Source: Linnemannia elongata (Eukaryota > Mortierellomycota > Mortierellomycetes > Mortierellales > Mortierellaceae). From it: 64,000 bases of DNA. Under the pieces are notes generated by a model. That model did not search any database, was not told the DNA's origin, and saw only the letters and a program-made list of their open reading frames with translations. A program made the position numbers and the translations under genes. Shown piece after piece: positions 45,998-57,791 of the stretch (position 1 is the first letter of the stretch; every line of letters begins with the position of its first letter). The DNA lies in the NCBI GenBank assembly GCA_036320915.1, contig JAXBDG010000009.1, forward strand, positions 806,001-870,000. Reading direction: 5' to 3'.

Positions 45998-48900
45998 CTA
46001 GAAACCGGCACTCTTCATGAGGGCAGCACCACTGGCTTTAGGCTTGGGAGGTTTAAGCTTGGCAAGGACACCCTTCTTCTTTTCTTCCGGGTCACTCTTG
46101 GAACTCTTGATGCTATTGGCCTTGCTGCTGCTGCTCGACTTGTGCGACGAAACCGTCTCGGCAATCGACTCGGTCGCTGAAGTCATCTGGCTCGCTGCAT
46201 ATCCTCCGCCACCACCGGCCTTGGACGATAATGAAGCATTGCTGGCTGCACCGTGGAGGTATCGGTGCTGTTGTTGCTGTTGCTGGTGTAGGTGTTGCTG
46301 TTGCTGCTGTTGGAGAATCAACTCGGCATCGCGGAGCTGCTGCTGTTCAACCAGGTGCTGCTGCTGTTGATGTTGAGCAGAGTATTCCTGACGCATTCGA
46401 TATTGTTGCTGCTGCTCCATATCGTACTGCATCTGCATCTGCAGACGGCGCTTGGCCTGCTGTGCCCTCAGATCACCCTGGCCCTGGTAGCCGGAGAACA
46501 CCGATGAACCGTCGTCATTCTCTTCCTGGCCGTAGACACTAGGAGCTCCGTCGCTTCCAGATCCGCCACGCATCGAAGAGGCATATCCTCCTTGTGGACT
46601 GAAAGCCGAGAACGAAGGCTGTGTCTGAAAGTTGGGCGACAGGGGTGAGGGATACGCCTGTTGCTGGTATTGTTGCTGGTACTGTTGCGACTGCTGTTGA
46701 AGTTGAGGATTCCGGGACAATCCAGGGGAGGCCATAGGGCTATCGTACATGGATCCACCCGAGCTGCTGCTCATGTAGGACAATGGGTGGTTCGAAGGAG
46801 TGTGCTGCATGTTGGGCGGCATAGGAGGCGCCCTCATCTTGCGCGCTCTGGCACCGGGCTCAGGCGAGGACAGGTACAAGGCAGGCTCGCCGCTCTCTGG
46901 GATTGATGGGGCCATCCGGCCGCCTGAAGGAGGGGCGTTGGCATTGTATTGCTGTACGAGACCATCGCCTCCGAGACCACCATCCGTGCTGACACTGTCT
47001 CTCGAGTGATTGGACGCTGCACGCCGACGCTCTGGTGGGAAGGGAAGACGGCTTAAAGGTGGAGGCACACGGTTGCTGTAGTTTCTGCTCAAAGTACTGT
47101 CCAGCAATGGGGGCTGGGCCGATATCCTCCTGCGAGAGCTAGTCGATGGGAAGGGTGACGATGCTCCGTCCCTTCCTGCTGGTGGAGCAGCTGCCTTGTT
47201 GGCAGACGCGTTCATGGCCAACTCGACGGCTCTGGCTTGCAGTCCGAGTTCACTAGCCATGAGAGCGGAGCTGTATACGCGAATAGGGTTGACGGTGACG
47301 GTCTGGTGGAGGATATCGACAGCCAAGGCATGAAGGCCGTTTAGCTGGTACCGCCTTGCGAGAATCAACAGGTAGTCGGCCACACCGGGAGTGACGATCG
47401 AGTTCAAGGGCAGCGCTCCAGTGTAGAGGTAGTACAGGAACATGGGCACAACTTCATCTGGGACAGGAAGCTCCAGAATCAACGGAGTGACATACGGTGG
47501 CGAGAGGAGCATGGTTGCAAACTCTGGCCAGCGTGCCGCAAGGATGGTCGAGTTGGCGCCAAAGAGGGTTCCGTTGATTGAAGAAATCTCCATATCGTTC
47601 AGTCCTGGTTCTCTGAGCAAATCGTGACCCAGATCCTGAGCGGTTGGGTGGAAAGAAGGGATGGGGCGTTCGTAGAGGCCATAGGCCTGCAAGTTGACCA
47701 TCATGAGGTGGTTGTGGTGCTGGATCCGGTTAGAATAGTCCGAATCTGCATTCGACTCGTAGTGACCAAAGATAAGCAAAGTGCCCGTCGCAGGGTGAAG
47801 GAGTGACCGGTTCCATGATCCCTTATCGAGTGTCGTGTCAGTGTCGAGTCGGTCCCACTTGTACGTCGTCAGGTTGAAGGCGTAGATGGCCAGAGTCGGT
47901 GCCTTACCAAGAACGATCAATGTGCCGGTCAGGATGAGCTGGTTCTGGTATACGTGACCCTGAGGGAAGCGCAAGCCTGGGGGAAGAGGGTGGTCTTGCC
48001 CAAGCTTCTCGATGGCCTCAGTTTTTTCAACTATCGAAAACGTGGGCACGGAGGCGGAAGGGTGGGTATACTGGGGCGTGATGATCTTGAGCTCGCGGCG
48101 CAGGTTTTGGAAGTTGTAGTTGGAGTAGAGGTAAATCGAGGGCAACTCGCTGCCGGCCTTGAAGGCGGGGGTCAGGTCTCCACTCATCAGTCGCTCGGTT
48201 GCCTTCTTGTTGCCTTGATTGTTGATGGGTTGAGAGTCGAGGTTTTTGGATGAATGTAGAGAAGAGGACGTTGAGCTAGGAGCCGAGATACGTCCGCTGA
48301 GGACCTGTGTGATGCTGGCCATGGCGTCAATGGGGCCATCCTCGGTCGTTGGCCACGAGAGGTTAGAGGATATCTGAGGGGAAAAGGCATCGGCAGAGGG
48401 GAAGGAAGGCGTTGAAGGGGTGATTTCGGCGCTTGTCTGTAGGCTGGGTCCTGTAGCGGCTATTGTCCTGTAGGATCCGCACTGACCAATGTTTTGGATC
48501 GATGCAACCCACTCCCAGGTATGCAGATCAAGTACGCAGGCGTCCTCGACATAGTTTTTGTTGGTATCTGTACCTCCGATGACGACCAAAAAGTGGTCCA
48601 GGATTGTTGCCAAATGCGCCCATCGAGCCCTTGGTGTATGTTGGTTGACTGTAGGTGTCTTTTGCTGCCACCGTTGTGTGATGATGTCGTAGACGTGCAG
48701 ATCGGCAAGGGCGGCCAACTGACTCTGCTGATTATCGCCTTCATTGTCGCTGTCCTCACCGCTTCTATTGATGGGGACGGCACCCATGCCACCAAAAAGG
48801 ATGAGGGAAGTTCCGTAGGCATTGACGGTGTGAAAGTAGCGAGGTTGGGGTGGGATTGAGAGGGTGTCGGATAAAGAACCGGAGTTGGTATTGACGGGAT

Positions 48901-49342
48901 CGGTGGTCAAAGACAGTGAGAAGAGAGCTCTTGGGTCATACGCGTTTCTATCGGCGTTGTTGTTGTTCATGGAGTCGGTTGTGGGTGCGGGGAGGATGGT
49001 CTGCCAGTAGCCCGTCTCGACATCGAGGACAAAATGACAGTTGGTGAGCTCGCGATTTTCCAGGCGGCCGCCAAAGCAGTGCAGAGCCGAGTCGTTGACG
49101 AGGACAATAGCCGAGCCCATGAGTGGGGGAGGAGGTGAGCCCCGGGTAGCTCTAGATGTGATGGCCAGGGCTTTTTTCGATGGTTGCTGGCTCTGGGACG
49201 GAGTTTCAGTCGAGCTATGTTGTTGCTGTTGTTGTTGGAGGCCGAGGCCGGTATATTGACGGTTGACGGGTGTGGAGTTGTTGTTGTAGCGGGAATAGGG
49301 GTCGTTGTAGGCGCCCTGGGGATTCCTTGCTACTGCGGCCAT
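45998..49342 (-). CDS. Kelch-repeat and BTB-domain protein with C-terminal poly-Q region
   Basis: Single coding exon, 1114 residues. Kelch-type beta-propeller blades lie at about 75-290 and 430-550 (SAIVLVNDSALHCFGGR, TSLILFGGMGAVP, HFLVVIGGTD, GTLLIFGHYES). A BTB fold at about 580-705 shows NGTLFGANSTILAARW, VVPMFLYYLYTGALPL and DYLLILARRYQLNGLHALAVD, followed by a BACK-like helix. Residues 720-1114 are disordered, Ser/Pro-rich, with Gln/His-rich runs between about 960 and 1030 and a Ser/Lys-rich tail. BTB-Kelch proteins often act as Cullin-3 adaptors, but here Kelch precedes BTB, the reverse of the metazoan order and common in fungi, so a ubiquitin role is only a possibility. A 5'-UTR intron (about 49354-50188) seems likely. 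Confidence 0.85.
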   Translation of the reverse strand: MAAVARNPQGAYNDPYSRYNNNSTPVNRQYTGLGLQQQQQQHSSTETPSQSQQPSKKALAITSRATRGSPPPPLMGSAIVLVNDSALHCFGGRLENRELTNCHFVLDVETGYWQTILPAPTTDSMNNNNADRNAYDPRALFSLSLTTDPVNTNSGSLSDTLSIPPQPRYFHTVNAYGTSLILFGGMGAVPINRSGEDSDNEGDNQQSQLAALADLHVYDIITQRWQQKTPTVNQHTPRARWAHLATILDHFLVVIGGTDTNKNYVEDACVLDLHTWEWVASIQNIGQCGSYRTIAATGPSLQTSAEITPSTPSFPSADAFSPQISSNLSWPTTEDGPIDAMASITQVLSGRISAPSSTSSSLHSSKNLDSQPINNQGNKKATERLMSGDLTPAFKAGSELPSIYLYSNYNFQNLRRELKIITPQYTHPSASVPTFSIVEKTEAIEKLGQDHPLPPGLRFPQGHVYQNQLILTGTLIVLGKAPTLAIYAFNLTTYKWDRLDTDTTLDKGSWNRSLLHPATGTLLIFGHYESNADSDYSNRIQHHNHLMMVNLQAYGLYERPIPSFHPTAQDLGHDLLREPGLNDMEISSINGTLFGANSTILAARWPEFATMLLSPPYVTPLILELPVPDEVVPMFLYYLYTGALPLNSIVTPGVADYLLILARRYQLNGLHALAVDILHQTVTVNPIRVYSSALMASELGLQARAVELAMNASANKAAAPPAGRDGASSPFPSTSSRRRISAQPPLLDSTLSRNYSNRVPPPLSRLPFPPERRRAASNHSRDSVSTDGGLGGDGLVQQYNANAPPSGGRMAPSIPESGEPALYLSSPEPGARARKMRAPPMPPNMQHTPSNHPLSYMSSSSGGSMYDSPMASPGLSRNPQLQQQSQQYQQQYQQQAYPSPLSPNFQTQPSFSAFSPQGGYASSMRGGSGSDGAPSVYGQEENDDGSSVFSGYQGQGDLRAQQAKRRLQMQMQYDMEQQQQYRMRQEYSAQHQQQQHLVEQQQLRDAELILQQQQQQHLHQQQQQQHRYLHGAASNASLSSKAGGGGGYAASQMTSATESIAETVSSHKSSSSSKANSIKSSKSDPEEKKKGVLAKLKPPKPKASGAALMKSAGF

Positions 49343-52300
49343 GTTTATGATATCTGGGGGTGTTTTAACACCGTATTAAGTTGTTGGTATTGTTGTCTGT
49401 GCTATGAAGTCAGGAATGAAAGAGCGAGAGTGTGTGAGGGATGAGGAGTGAGATGAGGAGAAGAGGAATGACGATGACGAGGGAAGAGGGATGATGAACA
49501 GTGAAGAGGAAGAAGACTGTTGGAAGAGAAAAAGAAGTAGAGTAAAGTGAGGATAGGGTAAAGTGGACAAGGTTGAGCAAAGAGAAGAGTGGGTGTGTCA
49601 AAGTTGTTGAGTATAGAGTGGAGAGTGGAGAGCAGAGTTGCGCGGAAGGTTGGTACAGGCACAACAGGTAACGCAGGCGGGCACACAGTGAGAAAGAGAG
49701 TAAAGTAAAAAGAGGTGATCCAGGGACCAAACGGTCAAAGGAGAGCCAATCGATCGGCCTGCCCTTTCTTTCTTGACTTGACTGACTGAACTGAACTGAA
49801 TGACTTGACTGACTGGATAGTACAATAGATAATTTAATTTAACGGAGACAAGAACGGTGGAGAGAGGAGAGTAGAATTGGGAGAGTACTGGTAGAGAGAT
49901 GAAGGAGAGAGAGCGAGAAAGATACGATCTGACGGATGTGGAGCGGGAGTTGGAAAAGAGGGTTTACGTTGGGGATAAACAGGTCAAAACGATCTTGCGA
50001 TATAAAAAAATAAAAAAAAATGTCACCATCGACAGCATCTACCTGGTTTTGTGTGGATGCTGTTATCACCAATGGGTGTAAGAGAGAATAGAAGGGGGCG
50101 CAACACTGCCAGTGTTTGTTTGTTCACTCACAGCCACAAAGTCATTGAACGTATGGCTGTTGGAGTGGCATGCAATCAGTGCACTTACCAATTGACCGGT
50201 TGATGAAAAAAAAAAGGTACAATCAGTACACGCGTAAAGAAGAAGGAGGAAGGAAGGAGGAAAATAGAGGTGATATACTTAATTAGGGGCGGGGTGAAAA
50301 AATGGAAGATGGAAGGACGGAGGCGAGTGAAGAAAGTGAATAGAGAAGGATGTTTGTTGTTGCGGAGTGGAGGAAACAACGGAGCGAAGACGTGAGAGAA
50401 GGAGTTAACTAAGGAAAGTGAGTGATGTCCGAGGAGAAGGAGAGGAGGAGACAAAGATGAGTGGAGAGACAGATGAGTGATAAAAAGGGAGGATAAGAGG
50501 AGAAGAGGAGGAGAAAGGGATGGAAGGAAGGAATGGATGATAGGTAAGGGTGAAGGAGGGAAGGGAAGAGAAGGGTAAAAGAAAAAAAGGGAAGAGAAGA
50601 GAAGAGAAGGAAGAGAAGAGAAGGAAGGGAGTGAAGTGAGGGGAAGGAAGGTAATGAATAAAAGTGTAAAAAGGCAAACACGCACCAAATAAACAAACAT
50701 TCACCAAACAAAGCGATCGTCCATTCGAACATAAAAAACATGGACAAACAGCATCAAATCATTCGTATTATTGTCAACCGAGGAAAAAGTGAATGCATGC
50801 CAAGTACAACGGCAACAACAACAGATACGTTCTTTTTATCGGAAATGCCAATGCCCAATGCCATTGACACTCGATGCCATCGATAACGACACTTCTCGAT
50901 TCTCATGAGAACAAATGGTACAAGATAATTGTTACATCTCGAACAGGAGGTATACTCAGAGATGGTACCTGAATCATCATCCTCGTCCTCAACCACACTT
51001 CCACATGAATAATTTACTGAACTCTCTTTCTCCTTCCTCCTTCCACCTCCCACATCCTCTCCTCTCCATTTTTTTTTTTCTCTTTCCTCCCTTCCCCCTT
51101 CCACTCCTCTGAACTTTGAATCGAAGGAAATGAACCTTGGTTTTCTTTTTTCCATAGTTCATTCAATACTCCGGCTTCAATTCAATTCATACCCTTTCTT
51201 CACCAACAAGGTTTATTTGTATGGATGTGGTTGCCAGAAAAACAACCAGTCGGCCACCTTGCCAGTCAGACAGCTCTGACTCCCGCTCTATGGTTTTTTT
51301 TTTCTCGTTGCCTGTTCTTTCCTTCCTTTTCTTCTTTTTTGTGTTTTGTGTAATTGTACGGTACCTACGCCCTCTTTCTCTCTTCCTTTCGCTCCGGTGG
51401 GCGGTTGCCAGCAAGGCAGCTTGACTCCGCGGTCATAATTTTCTTGTATATTCCCACACAACATAACAGAACCGACGCATGTTCTCGATCGACCAAGCTC
51501 TCTATTTTTTTTTTTTTTTGTTATTGTTGTTGTGAACCATGCATTTGCCTCCACATGCATATAATCATGCACACCCCCTACACCATACACGCACACCCTT
51601 TATCCCCCCAACCCAGCCGGAGAGACAGGGCTGGCTCAGCCGTCAACCCAGAGAACCACAAAATGCATGAACGACATACAACAACCACAACAACAAAACT
51701 GCAAGTTCCAATTATCCACCCATGGCCCTTTGTCACTTCCAGTCAACATAACCCTTTTTTTTCTTTTGATTCCGCAAAGCAGGTACGACGAATATCACTC
51801 CGTTCATCCGCTCGTTTATCCCTCTTTTTTCATTCACTCACTCTCCGCTCGCCATTGCGCTAATCTAACAGATATGAAAGCGATAATACTGCTCAACACT
51901 ATCTGTCGACCAAACGATCTCTTCCGCAACGGTCAGTCAGCCCAACCCAGCGTACCTGCAAGGCCTCCAGTTTTTTTTCCTGCTGCTCACGTCCTGTAAT
52001 TAAGCCAGTTGCTGAGATGATGTCGTTATTTTCCCTTAGTCTCTTTTTCTCAATTCACATCCGATAGGACCAGGTGAACAACCCTTACTGCTGGATCCGG
52101 TCCCCTTTATTGGGTACCCTCGCTTTTTACGAAAAGAGCGTTTTTGGGACTATTGGACAACCCTGAGCTTCTTTAATGGTAGCTGCTAACTTTTAACTGT
52201 TAGGCTAGCTACCAATTCCTTTCCTTCCGGTTCGTTTCAGCGGCGGCGGTCGGATGCGGAGAATGTAGTAAGGATGGCCTAGGCTGAGGCAGGTTAACAA

Positions 52301-54847
52301 ACGATGAGCAAGAAAGAGATCATGGCAGTAGGGCGATTGGAAAGTGGTGTTCCTTTGTTTTGTATGTTTTTTCTTTCTTTGTTTGGTTAGTAGTTTACGT
52401 CTCTTTCCCACCTCTTCGTAAATGAGACAGACAGTGAGGATTTTGTCTCCACAAGATAACCGAAACGAAACAAGCACCTATGCACACGGACGAACAACGG
52501 CACAAAAAAGCACAGGCGCGTGAAGAAATCGCCCACTGCACAACCACTCTCTCCTCCACTACCCTTTCCTTTTTCAAATCATTATCGAGTCCGAGGGTAG
52601 AGGCTTATGACAAAGCTTTGGCCTGTCTTGGCTTGTCGTGGCCCCGACTCCCTTCTCTTTATTCCTCCTTATCTTTAGCCTTACTCCCTCTTTACGTTCG
52701 CCCTTCACCTCTCTGGTGGCAGGTAATGCTCGTGTCAGAGCAACAATATGCAAGGTCTATGTACCACCAAGGACATAACACCCTACTTTTTGTTTTTTCT
52801 TTTTTCTTTTTCTCCTCTCTTGTGTTTTGTCTGTGCGACCATTCTGGCGCAACAACAGCGACACTCACACTGTAATTTTCTTGTTTGCTCTGGTGACCTC
52901 CAGCAAAACGAGAGCCTTCTTCACTTCCTACCCTCTCCCACTCAACACACTCTCCATCTCTTGTTGTCACTCCGAGCCAGACAGGCACATGTTACAACTC
53001 TTTTCTGATACTTTGTGGTGTATGGGCCAGGCGAGGCTGGACTTTTCTTTAACGGACATATGAAATACAAGCATGCGTACAGACAAGCATGCGGACATAC
53101 ACACACAGACATGCACACAAGTCGGCGCCATGCATGGGGTGCAAGGGTTGCCGTATACTTTGTATTTTACATGCCGAACAGAAAAACGCGCGAGCAAGAA
53201 AAGAAGCAATAGAGAAAAGAAGGACACGTAGTCTGTTGCTCTGTCTCCATCGGAGTCCATGGAGTCCCTTCTTGTATTAACCATAAATCGACTGTCCTTC
53301 CTCTCCCCCTCAGCCCATATGCATCCATGTTAATTCGAACAACAATCCATGCAGAAGGGTGCAAACAAAAAAAAAAGAAAAAAAAAAGAGTCTGGACTGT
53401 CCGATTTTCAGGCTTGGTCCTTGCTCCGTAATGAGATATGACTCTTTGGAAGTTTGGATACGGTTATCTTAATGCATCAAAGTACCAAAACGTTTAGGGT
53501 ATCGATGTCTTCGCATATTGGCCCTTTATTTTTTTTCTTGCTACAACGAAAATAACAGCCGACGTGGTTGTTTTCCTTGACCTTTTTTTTTATTCTTCTC
53601 CAATCGCGCTTACTTTTTTTTTATTTATTCTTTTGTGGGGTTGACTTAGCTGCCCAAACTCTTTTCTCTTTTCTTTTTCTTCCCTCCTCTTGGCTCAATT
53701 GATCAGGGGACAAGAGCCAAAAAAGCTCCTTCCCTCTCTTCCCTCTCTCTCGCCACTCTCCCTCGATCTCTTCTCTATTACCCCTCCTCATTCTTTCTCC
53801 AATAAGCCTCCAGATCTCGTATAGGTCGCCTGATCATTTTTAACTCTATGCTTTCTCCGCATTGATATCCTTCCTTCCCTTCACTCCCCTCTCTGACACC
53901 TCCCCACGTTTTCTTGGGTACATTTCAATCGACATGATTCTGAGAAGCGGAGATAAAAACAATAGCCTGGGAAAGTACTGGAATGAACGATCCAAGCGGA
54001 GAAGGGAAGGAAAAAGACGTGGTTTGTGTTATTTTGTTCGTAGGTGGGATGGGGGGAAAAGTGGGGCCCAGAACCCTCTTTACCATGCATGTTTTGGATG
54101 GCATTAAGTGGGGGTATCTTCAAGATGAGAGACCACAGAAACCAGGAACAGCACGCATAAAATATAGCGCGTGAAAGAGCGAAGTGATCATATATATGTT
54201 TCATCAGTTGTTTCTAAACAGGCAATTGGCCAATAAGTCCGTGATGTTCCCTCCGACACCTCCATTAACAGCACTTGGCGATCTCACAGTCCACGTTCGT
54301 CTCGATAAAACATGACCCATTTTACTTTCATGTTCTTGATACTGCTAGCATGATACGTACCTTGTGCGAAAACGTGCTCCTTCATCTACATTGTAACATT
54401 TCACGCGTGCCACGCGTAAAGAGATGAACTTGCAGGATCTCTTCCTACTACTACCAGAAAAAGCAATACGCGTATGTATAAAAATATGCATTGTTTCTGA
54501 AGTGTAACGATGACTCCTTCATTTGAACGATCCGGTTTAACCAACAAGAAAAAGTATTTCGCCATAGTGACAGTGCAGATTATCGCAGTATTCATCACGA
54601 TTACTCTTATTTCCACACGGACCTCTCCTCCCTTCTTTTCTCTTCCCCTGCCTATGATCATCCTGGATCTCGTTTTCCTCTTTTGTCGTCTTTACCATCT
54701 TTTATGCACTACTATCTCATGCTTACTTTCATTTTGTCACTCCACCTTCCGTTCTTTATCTCTCTCTCTCTCCCTCCTTTCTTCGGTTCATAAAGGAATT
54801 AAAACACCCTTCGAAGCCCACAAAAAAAAACAGACGACCAACAAAAA
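49343..54847. other. 5.5-kb gene-poor region with polypurine tracts
   Basis: No gene is supportable. 49380-49720 and 50215-50660 are nearly all purine on the plus strand (pyrimidine leader/promoter of the minus-strand Kelch-BTB gene). Positions 51000-53900 contain alternating T-rich and CT-rich stretches with chance frames. 54600-54800 is CT-rich on plus, the leader of the F-box gene. Confidence 0.5.
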
Positions 54848-56713
54848 ATGACAATGACAATGAACTCATTACCCGCCATTCCAGAAGAGATTCGTCAACT
54901 CATCGGTACATACCTCGACAGACAGACCCTCGGCACCCTCATACAGGTCTCTCGCGCTCTCCATTCGTCATTCATCCCACTCCTGTGGAAACAGGCCGAG
55001 CTCCGAGGTGGATTTTGGAACGACTATGTGGAGAGCGGAGCAGGAACGACCTACAGCAGTACCGACAACGAAGGTTTTGCCGAAAAATGCAAGAGCCAAC
55101 TGCCGTCGCCACCACCGTCGCCAGGACTCCATTCTTCGTCGCCGTCGTCATTGATGATAGATCTGACGCTTCTGAAGGTGCGATCTCGACATATCGAACA
55201 TCTCACGATCAGTGCTCCCATCCCCTCGGACTATTACACAGTCGCCTTCCCAAGGCTCCGGACCCTCATCCTCACCGACGACTACACCTCCATTGGATCC
55301 CCGCAGGATATAGTCCAACTGGCGCGACTTAACCCAACTATCGAACGACTCGTCATCAACGACATCCAATCCTCGCTCCCGGCCCAGTTCTGGGAGACCG
55401 TCTTTTCACAGTGGAAGAACCCTAGGACACTGTGCATTCGATACAGTCCCATCTCCAAGGACAGTGCTGCGGTTGCCGCCCTCTGGAAGGCCTGTACCCG
55501 GTTTGAAGATTTCGAGCTCCAGGGCGTCGATCTTCCCCACTATGCCACTGTATCTCCTCCTACCAACATCAACAATAACAACAACAGCAGCAACAGCGAC
55601 AGCGATGACGAAGACGGCCAATCTTCACCATTGGTCATCACGACGTTCCCAAAGGCGAGGCGAGTTCACCTATTGATAACCAACAATGCACGCCAAACCC
55701 ACCCATTCTTCAACCCTTCCCAACAACTCGCCATGATACAATCCTGCCCCAACCTTCGCGAGTTCGTCTGGGACGGATCCCAATTCCACATCGACTCACA
55801 ACTCTCCTCGCAATTCACCACCGCACTCCACCCCAACAACCCCAATGGCAGGACAACATGTTGGCCCCACCTCGAAAGTCTCGTCCTGCTAAACATCTCC
55901 TTCCATAGAAACGACCCCCTCCGCCGCCGCCGCCTTGCAGAAATCCTGCGTGCCGTACCCGTCCTGAAATCTCTCCAGATCCGTGGTGGGGTATGGGAGC
56001 CCTTTGCGATGAATGAGCTGCGGGCACCTGGGAGACATTTCGAGACGTTAGAGAGGGTTTCTGTGCAGGGGTGTAAGGGGTTTTCGAGTAGTATGGTCCA
56101 TGAGGTGTTGAGCCAGTGTGCGGGGTTGCGGGAGTTTTGTGCGGATTTCATTTATGCCCAAGACGTTGTACTCGATATCGCGTCCTCATTGACTCCAACA
56201 TCAGGTACAGGAACATCAGGAGGAGGAGGAGGAGGAGGAGTGCAGCCATGGGCATGTCAGGGCCGTCTGAAATCCCTCAAGATCTGCATCTACGCCACAC
56301 CCCTCGACTCCACCTCCACCATCTCTTCAAACTCCAACTCCAACTGCACCGCACGCCAAGCCCTCCTCCAACTCGCAACACTCACACAGCTCGAACACTT
56401 CGACCTCCGTCGGAACCTCGTCGATGAACGACCACTCCTGAACCTCACCCTCGCCTCTGGACTTGATGCCCTTGTCGCGCTGACTCATTTGAAGAGTTTT
56501 CAGTTTGATGATTGTTGTGGCAGCACTGGAGAAAGAGATGGGTGGGTTATGGGTGAGGAGGAGATGAGTTGGATGTTGAATCGATGGAGGGTTTTGGAGG
56601 AGGTAACGGGTCCGTTTAGAAGCCCGTCGATGATGGATGAGGATGAAGTTCGAGCTACTTTCAACCAGCGGCATATCGCTTATTCTTCTGTTGGAGTAGT
56701 GGAAAGGCATTGA
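54848..56713 (+). CDS. F-box protein with leucine-rich-repeat-like region
   Basis: Single exon, 621 residues. The F-box is at about residues 8-50 (LPAIPEEIRQLIGTYLDR, TLIQVSRALHSSFIPLLW), the Skp1-binding part of SCF ubiquitin ligases. Repeated Leu-rich segments follow (FPRLRTLILTDDYTSIG, LNPTIERLVINDIQS, WPHLESLVLLNISFHR, VPVLKSLQIRGGVW, FETLERVSVQGCKGFS, LEHFDLRRNLVDE), fitting an irregular LRR substrate-binding domain. A low-complexity Gly run occurs near 457-464. Such F-box/LRR proteins form large families in some basal fungi. Target unknown. The first ATG (54848) is followed by two more in-frame Met codons before the F-box. Confidence 0.85.
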   Translation: MTMTMNSLPAIPEEIRQLIGTYLDRQTLGTLIQVSRALHSSFIPLLWKQAELRGGFWNDYVESGAGTTYSSTDNEGFAEKCKSQLPSPPPSPGLHSSSPSSLMIDLTLLKVRSRHIEHLTISAPIPSDYYTVAFPRLRTLILTDDYTSIGSPQDIVQLARLNPTIERLVINDIQSSLPAQFWETVFSQWKNPRTLCIRYSPISKDSAAVAALWKACTRFEDFELQGVDLPHYATVSPPTNINNNNNSSNSDSDDEDGQSSPLVITTFPKARRVHLLITNNARQTHPFFNPSQQLAMIQSCPNLREFVWDGSQFHIDSQLSSQFTTALHPNNPNGRTTCWPHLESLVLLNISFHRNDPLRRRRLAEILRAVPVLKSLQIRGGVWEPFAMNELRAPGRHFETLERVSVQGCKGFSSSMVHEVLSQCAGLREFCADFIYAQDVVLDIASSLTPTSGTGTSGGGGGGGVQPWACQGRLKSLKICIYATPLDSTSTISSNSNSNCTARQALLQLATLTQLEHFDLRRNLVDERPLLNLTLASGLDALVALTHLKSFQFDDCCGSTGERDGWVMGEEEMSWMLNRWRVLEEVTGPFRSPSMMDEDEVRATFNQRHIAYSSVGVVERH

Positions 56714-56732
56714 GTAGGATCTGCCATGTACG

Positions 56733-56738
56733 AATAAA
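56733..56738 (+). terminator. Polyadenylation signal AATAAA of the F-box gene
   Basis: AATAAA 20 bases after the stop codon. Confidence 0.6.
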
Positions 56739-57791
56739 ATAATAGTTGCTATTGTTGGCTGATCAGTTTTCTCGCCCTTATGGTTTTTGATCTACCCCCC
56801 CTCCGCCTTTAATCTGATTTCTCTTCTGTTTGAAACATTCAAAAAAAACCCCCCCCCCCCCCATTAAAAAAACCGAGACACTTGCAGGTTAGGCTCGCAT
56901 GGGGATGCGAGGGACAGGCGAGCAAAAACATAATCGAAAAATCCAATCTTGTATGCAATCAACATATTTGCGTTCCCTCAACGACTCACTCCCCCTCACC
57001 TGCAGTGATATAGGAATGCACAGCAGAGAAAAAAAAACGTATGATATCGATCCCGATCAAAAACAAAATGTTAAAAATCATCATCTTGTCTTTTAAACAC
57101 ATATTGTACAAGTAAAACACAAAGAAGGCGTATTTTAAGAGTGCGAGCATAGAAAAGAAACAAAAAGGTGCGACTCATTTGTATGAGGGTGTCTGAGGGG
57201 AAAAGGAAGGTCTGTAGTTTCAGGGAGTCCATCTGTCCCGTCCCGTTGTACTAGCGAGTAGGTGAACAACCCCCGGAAGTGGGGAAGGTGTAAGATAGGT
57301 AATGGAAGGGGGGGCCAAGACCAAAAAAAGCCACCTTCAAGCCACCCTGTTGGAAATCAGAAAGGTTCACGGAATGGGGCGGGTTCGGGTTCGAGTAAAA
57401 AAAAAAGTGGATTCTGAGCTTCTTTCAAGCTAGAAGCCCTATCTCTTATGTTGCCACCAATTTCGCCACTGTCATCACCCCACCGCTTCGTCGGCAAAAG
57501 AAAAAAAATCGTGCTGTGTAGTTGGATGATACAGGCTGCCATCAAGGCAGAGTTTATTATCTCAAATGAAGTGGACTAAAAAGACAGTTAATAAATACAA
57601 TGAGGATGGGTACATGATGCATGGATACAAGGGAATAAACAAATTAAAAAGAGTAGAATGAAAAGATGCAGTCTAGGAGAGAGAAGACAGAAGGGACAAA
57701 AAATGGTATACAGGGTTGACCTGCTTCATTCTCCTCTCTCTTTCATCACCGCCGTTTATCGTTTTCGCCCTCCTTTTCCCGTTGATCTCTC
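56739..57791. other. Convergent intergenic region with a C14 tract
   Basis: About 1 kb between the F-box and RIB1 3' ends, with A8 followed by C14 at 56841-56862. No coding potential that I can support. Confidence 0.45.

Noticed and set aside
50185..50747. 100-171 codon minus-strand frames rich in Ser, Leu, Phe and Pro
   Set aside because: They are direct translations of a polypyrimidine tract in all three frames and have no domain-like sequence.
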